Assembly (NCBI GenBank): GCA_029959665.1
Contig: JASCOI010000012.1
Location: 1 to 52,243, forward strand
Direction of reading: 5' to 3'
Source of the DNA: Microbacteriaceae bacterium PS02333
GTDB lineage: Bacteria; Actinomycetota; Actinomycetes; Actinomycetales; Microbacteriaceae
DNA length: 52,243 nucleotides
In this document: positions 1-7,797 of the stretch, piece after piece
Layout of the letters: the number at the start of each line of letters is the position of its first letter
Position numbering within the stretch: position 1 is the first letter of the stretch
Notes under the pieces: generated by a model
Told to the model about the DNA's origin: nothing
Database searches by the model: none
What the model saw: the letters and a program-made list of their open reading frames with translations, nothing else
Translations under genes and position numbers: made by a program

Positions 1-60
1 CCCCGGGGGGGGGGGGGGGGGCCCGCCGGGGGGGGGGGGGGCCCCCCGGGCGCCCGTCGG
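1..60. other. Low-complexity G/C contig edge
   Basis: The first 60 bases are almost pure runs of G and C with no coding sense. The same kind of sequence closes the window (from about 52186) and interrupts the transcarbamylase-like gene near 19.3 kb. This looks like assembly or base-calling artefact rather than biology. Confidence 0.75.
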
Positions 61-62
61 TC

Positions 63-311
63 TCAGCTGGCCAGCTGCGGCCGGCGGTCCTCGAGCTCGC
101 GGATGTACTCCGCGAGTGCCTCTTCGGAGCCGAGCTCGCGGAGGAAGAGCGCCCGACCCGCTGCCGCGGCTTCGGCGCCGACCTGCGGTGGGCCGTCCCA
201 GGCGTGGTCGAGTGTGCCGTCTGCGATGGCGTCACTGAGGGCTTCGTACTCGTCGTCAATCCACCTGCGGTACTCGGTCTCGGCGAGCAGTGCGTGGACG
301 TCGATTGCCAT
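63..311 (-). CDS. Small acidic protein, antitoxin-like partner
   Basis: This encodes 82 residues, acidic and predicted helical, with no membrane segment. The ATG at 311 is preceded by a good ribosome-binding site (AGAGAGG). A central GAEAAAAGRALF stretch resembles small actinobacterial proteins encoded directly after BrnT/DUF4258-like toxins. Its start lies inside the 3' end of the upstream gene on the same strand (56-base overlap), so the two are probably co-transcribed and translationally coupled. The antitoxin role is inference from size, acidity and the neighbour. An unrelated small housekeeping protein remains possible. Confidence 0.6.
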   Translation of the reverse strand: MAIDVHALLAETEYRRWIDDEYEALSDAIADGTLDHAWDGPPQVGAEAAAAGRALFLRELGSEEALAEYIRELEDRRPQLAS

Positions 312-582
312 TCGGGAACCTCTCTCGTAGCCGTCGGTACTTCGGACCGAGCGGCATCACGTGGAACACGACCATCGGAGCGGTGGGTCGTGGTGGGAAC
401 TTCAGGAGGACCTCGAGTTCGCGACGGGTCGTCGAGTGCTCGGGGCCGATGAACACCCAGACCGTCCAGCCGTCCGGCTGGGTGCTGAGGTGTCGTTCGT
501 AGGTGGCGTGGACGATGGCGTGGGATGCGTCGGCGCGGGAGACGCCGTGCTTTTCGGTGGAGCCGGTCCAGATCGGGGTCAC
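256..582 (-). CDS. BrnT/DUF4258-like small basic protein
   Basis: This encodes 108 residues. The start is taken as GTG at 582 because GAGG sits six bases upstream; the frame stays open further upstream without an ATG or a better site. The N-terminus (MTPIWTGSTEKHGVSRADA) followed by SHAIVHAT, and the later VFHVMPLGPKYRR, follow the order seen in small toxin-like proteins: a Lys-His-Gly-Val segment, a helix, two strands, and a final Met-Pro-x-x-Pro-Lys-Tyr-Arg motif. The last 18 codons overlap the next gene. The family call is by motif only; toxicity is not shown. Confidence 0.5.
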   Translation of the reverse strand: MTPIWTGSTEKHGVSRADASHAIVHATYERHLSTQPDGWTVWVFIGPEHSTTRRELEVLLKFPPRPTAPMVVFHVMPLGPKYRRLRERFPNGNRRPRTARRDRVPQVD

Positions 583-774
583 TTCCGACCTCGGTTCCGC
601 AATGAAAGCGTAGACGACGAACCGGTCCGGTGGCGGATGATGTACAACATGTTGCGACTGTACGGAGCCGGACTCGTCCTCCGCGGGCGCAGCGAGGAAC
701 TGTGGACAGGAGCGCTCTCCACAGGCGCTCTCCACAGGCGGACGCGCCACTCGGCGGCCTGGTTGGATGGCGGC

Positions 775-1236
775 ATGCAACTCGCCGAAGCGCTCATCGA
801 GCGGGCCGACCTGCAGAAGCGCATCGAGCAGCTCCGCGCCCGGATCGCGGGGAACGCCCGCTACCAGGAGGGAGAGGAGCCGGACGAGGACGCCGCTGCG
901 CTCCTGGTCGAAGCCGAATCGGCGATCGACGCACTGGAGTCCCTCGTCGCCCGCATCAACGCGACGAACTCCGCCACCGTGCTCCCCGACGGCACGACCG
1001 TGACCACGCTCCTGGCGCGCCGTGACGCCCTCCGGCTCCGGCACGCGCTGGTCACCGGCGCAGCGGACGCGACGACCGGCGGTGGTTCGTACCGGCAGAT
1101 GCGCAGCGAGCTCCGCACGTTCGCCGCGCTGCCGACGGCGGAGCTCCGGTCACGTGCGGACGGCCTCGCGAAGGAGCTCCGCGAGCTCGACGCGACGATC
1201 CAGCGCACGAACTGGGAGGTTGCCCTGGCGGACTGA
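775..1236 (+). CDS. DIP1984 family protein
   Basis: This encodes 153 residues, rich in charged helices, with the family's opening pattern of a leucine-rich helix (LAEALIERADLQKRIEQLRA) and then a short loop with QEGEEPDED. The conserved centre reads INATNSATVLPDGTTVT. The length matches the family. The function is unknown, and the predicted coiled coil suggests oligomerisation. The ATG at 775 has no Shine-Dalgarno sequence but has TTGGAT (763-768) six bases before it, near the leaderless -10 pattern used elsewhere here. The frame is open upstream, but that part does not look like family sequence. Confidence 0.85.
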   Translation: MQLAEALIERADLQKRIEQLRARIAGNARYQEGEEPDEDAAALLVEAESAIDALESLVARINATNSATVLPDGTTVTTLLARRDALRLRHALVTGAADATTGGGSYRQMRSELRTFAALPTAELRSRADGLAKELRELDATIQRTNWEVALAD

Positions 1237-1459
1237 CACGACGAGCACGCGGTGCGTCGGTAGGCGGACCGGGGCGGGTACGGACCCGATGGACCGGCGG
1301 GTGATCCGGTCCTCTGTCGGCGCCGTGGGCAGCGCCAGGCGCAAGCCGTGCACATCGCAGCCCAGCACCGAGCACCGGTGACGGCGTACAGGGCACATCG
1401 CAGAACCGCGTACCGACCGGACCACCGAGGGTGGGACAGGGGACAGCACCGCGTCCCGG
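1237..1459. other. Intergenic, nothing recognised
   Basis: This 223-base gap lies between the 3' ends of the DIP1984 gene (+) and the ABC ATPase gene (-). I see no RNA gene, clear hairpin terminator or coding frame in it. Confidence 0.5.
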
Positions 1460-2245
1460 CTAGGCCGAACGTCGAGCGTGCCAGCGCCCTTCCGTGCGCA
1501 CGATGGCGAGCGGGAAGTCGAAGGCGTGCGACACGGCGGACGACGTGATCACCTCGTCGGCGGTGCCACGCGCGACGGCGGCACCGTCGCGCAGCAGCAT
1601 CGCGTGGGACGTGGACGCCGGCAGGTCCTCGAGGTGGTGGGTGACCATCACGCTGCCGAGGTCGGGGTGTCGCCCGCGGAGGGCGTCGATCGTCTCCAGG
1701 AGGTGCTCGCGCGCAGCGACGTCGAGCCCCGTCGCGGGCTCGTCGAGGAGCAGGAGCTCCGGCTCCGACATCAGTGCTCGGGCGATGAGCGCACGCCCGC
1801 GTTCACCCTGCGACAGGACCGGCCACCGGGAGTCGCGACGGGCCGTGAGTCCCACCGAGGCGATGTGCTCCTCGGCGCGTGCGACCTCGTCCGCCGTCGG
1901 CTCCCACCGCATCATGAGGTCCGTCGTCCCGGTCAGCCCGGTCAGGACGGTCTCGAACACCGTCAGCGGGGAGAGCACGCGGTGACGCGGATCGACGTGC
2001 CCGATGTACTCGCGGAGTTCTCGGACGTCGACCCGGCCGAGCCTCGAACCGAGGACCTCGACGGTGCCGGCGGTGGGGTGCCCGGTCGCCCCGAGGACGG
2101 CGAGCAGCGTCGACTTGCCCGCGCCGTTCGGTCCGAGCAGGGCCCAGTGCTCGCCGCGCCGGACGGTCAGGTCGATGTCGTGCAGGAGGTCTCGGCCGGA
2201 CCGGGTCACGCGGACGCCGGCGGCACTGATGAGGACGTCGTTCAC
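1460..2245 (-). CDS. Orphan ABC transporter ATP-binding protein
   Basis: This encodes 261 residues forming one ABC ATPase domain. Walker A is GPNGAGKST (38-46), the signature is LSQGERGR (144-151) rather than canonical LSGGQ, and Walker B is LLLLDEP (164-170), followed by VTHH for the switch histidine. It resembles the YlmA group of stand-alone ATPases. The GTG start overlaps the stop of the double-GntR gene by four bases (GTGA), indicating translational coupling. No permease or binding-protein gene is nearby, so the transport partner is unknown, or the protein acts without one. Confidence 0.85.
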   Translation of the reverse strand: MNDVLISAAGVRVTRSGRDLLHDIDLTVRRGEHWALLGPNGAGKSTLLAVLGATGHPTAGTVEVLGSRLGRVDVRELREYIGHVDPRHRVLSPLTVFETVLTGLTGTTDLMMRWEPTADEVARAEEHIASVGLTARRDSRWPVLSQGERGRALIARALMSEPELLLLDEPATGLDVAAREHLLETIDALRGRHPDLGSVMVTHHLEDLPASTSHAMLLRDGAAVARGTADEVITSSAVSHAFDFPLAIVRTEGRWHARRSA

Positions 2246-3606
2246 GACTCCATCGTCCCGTACCGCGCGCGGACGTCGGCGACGTGCGCGTCGAAGTGGG
2301 TGCCGAGCGCGTGGAACGCCTCCGACACCGTGTCGGCGTCGCGGGAGCGGACTGCCTGGTCGAGCAGTTGGAGGAAGTCCTCGACGGCCCACTGCCGGAA
2401 CGGCGGCGGCTCCGGCAGGATGTACGCCAACCGGGAGATCACGACGCTGGTCGTCTGCCGCATGGCGCGGTTCGGGCTGCGGAGCGCGAAGAACCTGGCG
2501 ATCTCGAGCAGCGAGCTCGTGTAGGCGAAGTCCCGGACCCTGGCCTCGCGCCGGACCCGTGCGACCAGGGCGTCCAGCTGGGCGACGTCCGCGTCGGTCA
2601 GGTCCGCGATGCAGGTCCGTGCGCACATCTCCTCCAGTCCGAGCAGCAGCCCGATCGTCTGCGCCCAGTCGTCGACCGTCGGCGTCGTCACCAGGACGCT
2701 GTCGTCGCGGTCGGCACCGGCGGCGACCAGCCCCATCACCTCGAGCCGCCGGATCATCGGCAACAGGCGCTGCAGGGGGATCCGGAACCGAGCGGTGAGG
2801 TCCCGGAACGCGTACGAGCGCCCGGGCTCGAGCGACCCGTCGCGCACGGAGCCGAGGAGCTCGAACCAGTCGTCGTCCGCGCGCCAGTCGGCCCAGTAGA
2901 GGGTCTCCGATGCTCCGCCCGCCGGGTGGACCAGCGTGTCGGGCTCCCGGCCGAGTTCTCGGGCGCTCTCCGCCAGGTAGCGGCTCCACAGCCGTGCGAA
3001 CACGTGCGCGGCGCGTTCGGAGCTCCGGACGTCCCGGAGGCGGAGCGCCTGCAACGAGGAGGCCAGCCACGCCTCGACGTCCGGGTTCCGCCACGGGGGC
3101 CTGGTGGCGAGGCCGTAGCGGGTCTGCTGCATCGACCGCACGAGGAGGCGTGGCGCGAAGGACTCCGGGCCCGAGCCCGCCCAGAAGTCGAGCGTCGCGA
3201 GCACCGTCGTGTCGAGCTCGTCGCCACGGTCGGCAGCCGCACGACGTGCAGCGGCCACGACGGCGGCGTAGCGCTCGACGTCCTCGTCCGTCGCGACGGG
3301 CACCAGGGCGCGCATCGCCACCTCGACGACACCGACGAGCAACCAGGTGCCCTCGGCCCACGCCACCGGGTCGAGCGGCGGGAACCGCACCACGTCGCCG
3401 GGCAACATGCGGGCCAGGCCGATGTCCGCGAGCCGCTGCAGCGCGCCCTCGAGCACCGCGGGGTGCACGGCGAACCGATCGCAGAGCGCGAGCACGGCGT
3501 AGTCGGTGTCGTCGCGGAGCGTGCCGTCCCGGATGCCGGCGAGCACGGTGGCGAACGCCTCGTCGAACACGGGACGACGGTCACCGCTCGAGCGCGCGCC
3601 GTCCAT
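2242..3606 (-). CDS. Regulator-like protein with two GntR-type modules
   Basis: This encodes 454 residues. Residues about 14-80 and again about 245-315 look like winged-helix segments (RDGTLRDDTDYAVLALCDRF and RDGSLEPGRSYAFRDLTARF). Each is followed by a long helical region like the effector domain of FadR-type GntR proteins. The protein is about twice the normal GntR length and looks like a tandem duplication of its upstream neighbour, which shares phrases such as TPTxDDW. The recognition helices are degenerate compared with the neighbour's VSRTPIREAI, so one or both modules may not bind DNA. It starts two bases after the upstream GntR gene ends. Confidence 0.7.
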   Translation of the reverse strand: MDGARSSGDRRPVFDEAFATVLAGIRDGTLRDDTDYAVLALCDRFAVHPAVLEGALQRLADIGLARMLPGDVVRFPPLDPVAWAEGTWLLVGVVEVAMRALVPVATDEDVERYAAVVAAARRAAADRGDELDTTVLATLDFWAGSGPESFAPRLLVRSMQQTRYGLATRPPWRNPDVEAWLASSLQALRLRDVRSSERAAHVFARLWSRYLAESARELGREPDTLVHPAGGASETLYWADWRADDDWFELLGSVRDGSLEPGRSYAFRDLTARFRIPLQRLLPMIRRLEVMGLVAAGADRDDSVLVTTPTVDDWAQTIGLLLGLEEMCARTCIADLTDADVAQLDALVARVRREARVRDFAYTSSLLEIARFFALRSPNRAMRQTTSVVISRLAYILPEPPPFRQWAVEDFLQLLDQAVRSRDADTVSEAFHALGTHFDAHVADVRARYGTMES

Positions 3607-3608
3607 GG

Positions 3609-4277
3609 TCAGCCGCGCGTGGCTCGGACCGACTCGATGTGCTGCTCGAAGTTGCGCGTGAGTGCACGCCCGGCCTCGGCTGCGGTCTCGCCGTCGCGGT
3701 CCTCGAGCGCGGAACGCAGGATCGAGAAGAACGCCTCGGATTCGTACTGCTCGAACGCCGGCGTCGGGTTGAGCGTGAAGCGCACGCGCTCCAGGGCGCC
3801 GTCGGCGGCGACCTGCACGAGCGGGTTGCCGCAGTGCGCGATCGCGAACTCGACGATCTCGGTGACGGCCCCGCTGTACCCGTAGTCGCGGACCTTCCGG
3901 AGCCCGTCGGCGCGGTCGAGGAGCTTCTCGAGCTCGGCGACGTCGGCGTCGGTGTACTCGGGAACGCCCCAGCGCAGGCTGAGTTCGAAGAACCCGGCCA
4001 TGGCGCGCGTGGCGATCACCCAGTCGTCGATCGTCGGGGTCGCGACGCGGGTGTAGCGGTTCGCTTCCATCTCGACGAGCCCGATGTCGACGAGCTTCGC
4101 GATCGCCTCGCGGATCGGGGTGCGACTCACCCCGAGCCACTGCACCAGCTCGTCGTCGTTGAGGCGTTCGCCGTGCTGGAGCGTGCCGTCGCGGAGCGCC
4201 GCGAGCATCTTGTCGTAGACGACGTCCCGCAGGAGCTTCCGGGGCGAGTTCTCGACGGTGGACTTCGGGACCGGCAT
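3609..4277 (-). CDS. GntR family transcriptional regulator (FadR-like)
   Basis: This encodes 222 residues. The N-terminal winged helix has the classic GntR signature (GERLNDDELVQWLGVSRTPI, then REAIAKLVDIGLVE). It is followed by an all-helical C-terminal ligand domain, divergent from canonical FCD. The ATG at 4277 is chosen because GAGGAG lies seven bases upstream; an in-frame GTG at 4292 overlaps that Shine-Dalgarno sequence and is less likely. It is the first gene of a three-gene operon with the double-GntR protein and the orphan ABC ATPase. A perfect palindrome just upstream may be its own operator. The effector is unknown. Confidence 0.9.
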   Translation of the reverse strand: MPVPKSTVENSPRKLLRDVVYDKMLAALRDGTLQHGERLNDDELVQWLGVSRTPIREAIAKLVDIGLVEMEANRYTRVATPTIDDWVIATRAMAGFFELSLRWGVPEYTDADVAELEKLLDRADGLRKVRDYGYSGAVTEIVEFAIAHCGNPLVQVAADGALERVRFTLNPTPAFEQYESEAFFSILRSALEDRDGETAAEAGRALTRNFEQHIESVRATRG

Positions 4278-4303
4278 CCGGGCGCTCCTCACATTGCGGA
4301 CGT

Positions 4304-4315
4304 TTGGAATTCCAA
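4304..4315. promoter_or_regulatory. 12-bp palindrome TTGGAATTCCAA upstream of GntR operon
   Basis: This perfect palindrome lies 27 bases before the GntR start, in the only AT-rich stretch nearby. A TTGACA (minus strand, 4324-4329) and a TAGGAT (4315-4320) lie beside it, but their spacing does not make a convincing promoter. GntR proteins commonly bind short palindromes in their own promoters, so an autoregulatory operator is inferred. Confidence 0.45.
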
Positions 4316-4366
4316 TCCTAACGTGTCAATATGCAAGCGTTTGTAGAATAATAGTATTGCAGCACG

Positions 4367-5344
4367 TCAGTACGATGTATCGACGATCGTGCGACCGTGT
4401 ACCTGCCCGGCGACGATCGACGGCCCGAGCCCGATCGCCTCGGAGAGTCCGACCGTACGGGTGACGGAGGCGAGCAGGGCCGGGTCGAGTTCGGCGGCGA
4501 GCAGGCTCCACGCCTCGCGCCGGAGCGCAGCCGGAGCGTCCACCGAGTTGATGCCGAGCAGCGACACCCCGCGCAGGATGAACGGCAGCACCGTGGTCGG
4601 CAGTTGGACGTCCTGGGCCAGCCCGCAGGCCGTCACTGCACCACCCCAGCGGGTCGAGGCGAGCAGGTTCGCGAGCGTCGCGCCGCCCACGCTGTCCACC
4701 GCGCCGGCCCACACCGCCTTCTGCATCGGCTTGCCGCGCTCCCCGAGCGGCCCGCGGTCGACGACGTCCGTCGCACCCAGCGCCCGGAGCGACTCCGCGT
4801 TGCCCGGCCGGCCCGTCGAGGCGGTCACGCGGTACCCGCGCCCGGCGAGGAGCGGCACGGCGACCGAACCGACGCCGCCAGAGGATCCCGTCACGAGGAC
4901 CGGGCCGTCCGACGGGTCGACGAAACGGGCGAGCGCCAGCACGCTGAGCGCTGCCGTGAACCCCGCGGTGCCGATCGCGGCGGCGAAGTCCTCCGGCACC
5001 GAGTCCGGCAGCACCACGAGCGATGCCGACGGCACGACCGCCCGGGTCGCCCACCCGCCGTGCCGCGTCTCACCGGCACCGGCGCCGTTCAGGACCACGC
5101 GGTCGCCGATCGCCACGTCGTGCACCCCGGGGCCGAGTGCGGAGACCGTCCCGACCACATCGATCCCCGGCACCAGCGGGTCGATCCGGGCGACGCCGGG
5201 GTCACCTGCCAGCGCGAGCCCGTCCTTGTAGTTGACGCTGGAGTACGAGACGTCGACGAGGGCTTCGCCCTCACCGGGGTCCGCCACGTCCACGGACGTG
5301 ACGACGGGGGCACTGGAACTGGAGACGAGGACGGCGCGGGTCAC
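4367..5344 (-). CDS. acuI: AcuI/YhdH-type zinc-free quinone oxidoreductase (acrylyl-CoA reductase family)
   Basis: This encodes 325 residues of the medium-chain dehydrogenase fold without structural zinc cysteines. The N-terminal GroES-like part carries the family phrase SSVNYKDGLAL (about 35-45) and VPGIDVVGTV. The NADPH-binding part has VLVTGSSGGVGSVAV. YhdH/AcuI proteins reduce acrylyl-CoA to propionyl-CoA with NADPH; which substrate is used here is not visible. The GTG start at 5344 has TAGCGT seven bases upstream, a leaderless arrangement. It lies downstream of pfkA on the same strand but has its own promoter. Confidence 0.9.
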   Translation of the reverse strand: MTRAVLVSSSSAPVVTSVDVADPGEGEALVDVSYSSVNYKDGLALAGDPGVARIDPLVPGIDVVGTVSALGPGVHDVAIGDRVVLNGAGAGETRHGGWATRAVVPSASLVVLPDSVPEDFAAAIGTAGFTAALSVLALARFVDPSDGPVLVTGSSGGVGSVAVPLLAGRGYRVTASTGRPGNAESLRALGATDVVDRGPLGERGKPMQKAVWAGAVDSVGGATLANLLASTRWGGAVTACGLAQDVQLPTTVLPFILRGVSLLGINSVDAPAALRREAWSLLAAELDPALLASVTRTVGLSEAIGLGPSIVAGQVHGRTIVDTSY

Positions 5345-5351
5345 GCGCCGA

Positions 5352-5357
5352 ACGCTA
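5352..5357 (-). promoter_or_regulatory. Leaderless -10 (TAGCGT) of the acuI-like gene
   Basis: The hexamer TAGCGT lies seven bases before the GTG at 5344. No clear -35 is seen. Confidence 0.6.
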
Positions 5358-5377
5358 CCCCGAGCCTCCAGGCCGGG

Positions 5378-5428
5378 CCGGAAGACCGGACCGGAAGACC
5401 GGACCGGAAGACCGGACCGGAAGACCGA
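5378..5428. repeat. 13-bp tandem repeat, four units
   Basis: The unit CCGGAAGACCGGA is repeated four times head to tail (last copy imperfect) between the pfkA stop and the acuI-like promoter. The CCGG pairs can self-pair, so it may help terminate pfkA transcription. A 14-mer, CGAGCCTCCAGGCC, that recurs elsewhere in the window lies beside it at 5361-5374. Confidence 0.85.
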
Positions 5429-5437
5429 GCCGGACCG

Positions 5438-6466
5438 TCAGCCGAACAGGATGGCGGCCTCGTCGAACCGCGACTGCGGCACGGTCTTCAGCTCGCCGAG
5501 GGCGTCCTCGAACGAGACGTGCACGATGTCCGTACCGCGCAGCGCCACCATCCGGCCCCAGCGCTCCTCGACAACCGAGTCGATCGCAGCCAGTCCCAGG
5601 CGCGTCGAGAGCACCCGGTCGTACGCGGTCGGGGTGCCGCCGCGCTGGATGTGACCGAGCGTCGTCGCGCGCGTCTCGATGCCCGTCATCTCCTCGATCA
5701 GCGGTGCCAGGCGCTCGCCGATGCCCCCGAGCCGCGGCCGGCCGAAGGCGTCGAGCCCGCGCTCCGAGTGGGCGTTGTCCTCGTGGTCGGGCACGAACCC
5801 CTCGGCCACGACGACGAGCGGCGCGCGTCCGCGGTCGTAGGCGGACTGCACCCACCCGGCGATCTGCTCCATGCTCGTCTTCTGCTCCGGGATGAGGATG
5901 GCGTGCGCGCCCGACGCCATGCCCGAGTGCAGTGCGATCCAGCCGACGTGCCGGCCCATGACCTCGGCGACCATGCAGCGGGAGTGCGACTCGCCGGTGG
6001 TGCGGAGGCGGTCCATCGCCTCGGTCGCGATCTCGACCGCGGTGTCGAACCCGAACGTGTAGTCGGTGGCGCCGAGGTCGTTGTCGACGGTCTTCGGGAC
6101 GCCGACGATCTTCAGCCCGGCATCGGTGAGCCGCTTCGCCGCCGCCAGGGTGCCCTCGCCACCGATCGCGATGATCGCGTCGATGCCGTGGCGCTCGAGG
6201 TTCGCCTGGATGTTCTCCACGCCACCCTTCTCGCCCTCGAACGGGTTCGTGCGGCTCGTCCCGAGGATGGTGCCGCCCTGCTTCGCGATGCCCTGGATGT
6301 CCTTGCGACCGAGCGGCACGATGTCCGCCTCGACGACGCCGCGCCAGCCGTCGCGGAAGCCCACGAACTCGTAGCCGTGGATGGCGATGCCCTTGAGGAC
6401 CGCCGCACGGATGACCGCGTTGAGACCGGGGCAGTCGCCGCCGGAGGTGAGGATGCCGATGCGCAT
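5438..6466 (-). CDS. pfkA: 6-phosphofructokinase (group III, ATP-type by motif)
   Basis: This encodes 342 residues that phosphorylate fructose 6-phosphate in glycolysis. The ATG at 6466 gives the canonical N-terminus MRIGILTSGGDCPGLNAVIR and is preceded by GGAG. The nucleotide site reads GGEGT and the following motif PKTVDND. In this family a Gly at the E. coli 104 position (as in GGEGT) goes with ATP use and an Asp there with pyrophosphate use, so ATP is predicted despite the Lys in PKTVDND. Substrate-site motifs MGRHVGWIAL and IPEQ are present. The length is full. It is transcribed divergently from the AlkA-like gene. Confidence 0.96.
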   Translation of the reverse strand: MRIGILTSGGDCPGLNAVIRAAVLKGIAIHGYEFVGFRDGWRGVVEADIVPLGRKDIQGIAKQGGTILGTSRTNPFEGEKGGVENIQANLERHGIDAIIAIGGEGTLAAAKRLTDAGLKIVGVPKTVDNDLGATDYTFGFDTAVEIATEAMDRLRTTGESHSRCMVAEVMGRHVGWIALHSGMASGAHAILIPEQKTSMEQIAGWVQSAYDRGRAPLVVVAEGFVPDHEDNAHSERGLDAFGRPRLGGIGERLAPLIEEMTGIETRATTLGHIQRGGTPTAYDRVLSTRLGLAAIDSVVEERWGRMVALRGTDIVHVSFEDALGELKTVPQSRFDEAAILFG

Positions 6467-6527
6467 GGTGGGACTCCGATGTCGGGTGTGTGGATCTGGT
6501 CCCATCTTGGCCGACGGTGGTTTCGCT

Positions 6528-6533
6528 TACCAT
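6528..6533 (+). promoter_or_regulatory. Leaderless -10 (TACCAT) of the AlkA-like gene
   Basis: The hexamer lies seven bases before the ATG at 6541, which lacks a Shine-Dalgarno sequence. Confidence 0.5.
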
Positions 6534-6540
6534 CCCTGTC

Positions 6541-7494
6541 ATGCGCCTCGCCCGTCTCGACCCGGCTCCGACCGGCGGCGTGCGACGATTCGACACGGTC
6601 TACCGGCCAGGAGGCCCGGTGCACGTGGCCGCGACACTCCGGCCCCTGCAGCGCGGCTCCGGCGACCCGGCGTTCCGGGTGGTCGGCCCCGACGTGTGGC
6701 TCGCGCTCCGCACGCCGGACGGGCCCGCATCGGTGGCGATCCGGCAGGGCGGGGACACGATCGGGATCTCCGCGTGGGGCGACGGCGCGGAGTGGGCGGT
6801 CGAGCACGGGCCTGACCTGGTCGGTCGCGGGGACGACTGGTCCGACCTCGACGTGTCCTCGCACGCGTTCCTCGCCGACGCCCGGCACCGACAGCCCGGT
6901 CTGCGGTTGTGCCGCACGAACACGGTCGTCGCGATGCTCGTGCCGGCGATCATGGAGCAGAAGGTCACCTCCCGGCAGGCATGGGGCGCGTGGCGCTACC
7001 TGCTGCGCAAGTACGGCACACCCGCGCCCGGCCCCGCGCCCGTCGGCATGATCGTGCCGCCGTCCGCCGCCGAGTGGGCGAAGGTGCCGAGCTGGGAGTG
7101 GCACCGTGCCGGCATCGAACCCGGCCGATCGGCGACGGTGATGCGTGCGGTGAAGGTCGCCCCGGCGCTCGAACGGACGCTGTCGCTCGGCCGCGGGGGC
7201 ACCGTCGTGGCCGCCCGGCTGCAGTCGATCCCCGGGATCGGGAAGTGGACCGCTGCCGAGACGGCGCAGCGCTCCCACGGCGACCCGGACTCCCCGAGCA
7301 TCGGGGACTTCCACGTGCCGGCGCTCGTCGGGTGGGCGCTGACCGGTGGCCCGGTCGACGACGACGGCATGCTCGAGCTCCTCGAACCCTGGCGTGGGCA
7401 CCGTGAGCGGGTCGTGCGGCTCATCGGCGGCAGCGGTTTCCGGAAGCCCGCGTTCGGCCCCCGCATGACGATCCAGGACCACCGCCACCACTGA
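6541..7494 (+). CDS. DNA-3-methyladenine glycosylase 2 family (AlkA-like)
   Basis: This encodes 317 residues of a base-excision repair glycosylase that removes alkylated purines. It has the helix-hairpin-helix motif LQSIPGIGKWTAAE (about residues 226-239) and, about 20 residues later, the catalytic aspartate in SIGDFHVP. Upstream, AIMEQKVTSRQA matches the family's pre-HhH helix. The N-terminal third is divergent from E. coli AlkA. The ATG at 6541 is chosen because of the leaderless -10 just before it; an in-frame upstream start exists but would lengthen a non-conserved N-terminus. Confidence 0.9.
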   Translation: MRLARLDPAPTGGVRRFDTVYRPGGPVHVAATLRPLQRGSGDPAFRVVGPDVWLALRTPDGPASVAIRQGGDTIGISAWGDGAEWAVEHGPDLVGRGDDWSDLDVSSHAFLADARHRQPGLRLCRTNTVVAMLVPAIMEQKVTSRQAWGAWRYLLRKYGTPAPGPAPVGMIVPPSAAEWAKVPSWEWHRAGIEPGRSATVMRAVKVAPALERTLSLGRGGTVVAARLQSIPGIGKWTAAETAQRSHGDPDSPSIGDFHVPALVGWALTGGPVDDDGMLELLEPWRGHRERVVRLIGGSGFRKPAFGPRMTIQDHRHH

Positions 7495-7508
7495 CCCCGC
7501 CCGCCGGG

Positions 7509-7514
7509 TAGGGT
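7509..7514 (+). promoter_or_regulatory. Leaderless -10 (TAGGGT)
   Basis: TAGGGT lies six bases before the ATG at 7521. Confidence 0.6.
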
Positions 7515-7520
7515 CCGAGT

Positions 7521-7706
7521 ATGGGGTGGTGGATCGGAGTCGCGGTCGTGTTCGTCGGCCTCGTCGTGTTCTGGGTGCGGATGGCGAAGTTCACCGACTT
7601 CGGAGCTCGTTCTCGGAACTTCGAGCAGAGTGACCGGGAGCTGGCCGATGCGCTGCGCGAGGCGCAACGCGGTCAGGACCAGGCGAACTTCTACCACCAT
7701 CGTTGA
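7521..7706 (+). CDS. Small single-pass membrane protein
   Basis: This encodes 61 residues. Residues 2-20 (GWWIGVAVVFVGLVVFWV) form one transmembrane helix, followed by a charged cytoplasmic tail rich in Glu, Arg and Gln (SDRELADALREAQRGQDQA). No family is recognised. It follows the glycosylase gene by 26 bases but has its own leaderless promoter. Confidence 0.7.
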   Translation: MGWWIGVAVVFVGLVVFWVRMAKFTDFGARSRNFEQSDRELADALREAQRGQDQANFYHHR

Positions 7707-7759
7707 ACTCCTGAGTCACGCTGCCGGCATGTTCCCGATCACATGACCGTGCATCATCC

Positions 7760-7782
7760 GGGCCTCGGATCTTCGAGAGCCC
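7760..7782 (-). terminator. Hairpin after the bacteriocin operon
   Basis: GGGCCTCG pairs with CGAGaGCCC (one bulged A, six-base loop) just beyond the ABC ATPase stop. There is no U-tract, so it is a weak call. Confidence 0.35.
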
Positions 7783-7797
7783 ATGACGTTCGTCTGG

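Noticed and set aside
4324-4329. TTGACA as the -35 of the GntR operon
   Set aside because: A hexamer at 17 bases spacing is CAAACG, a poor -10; the match is probably chance.
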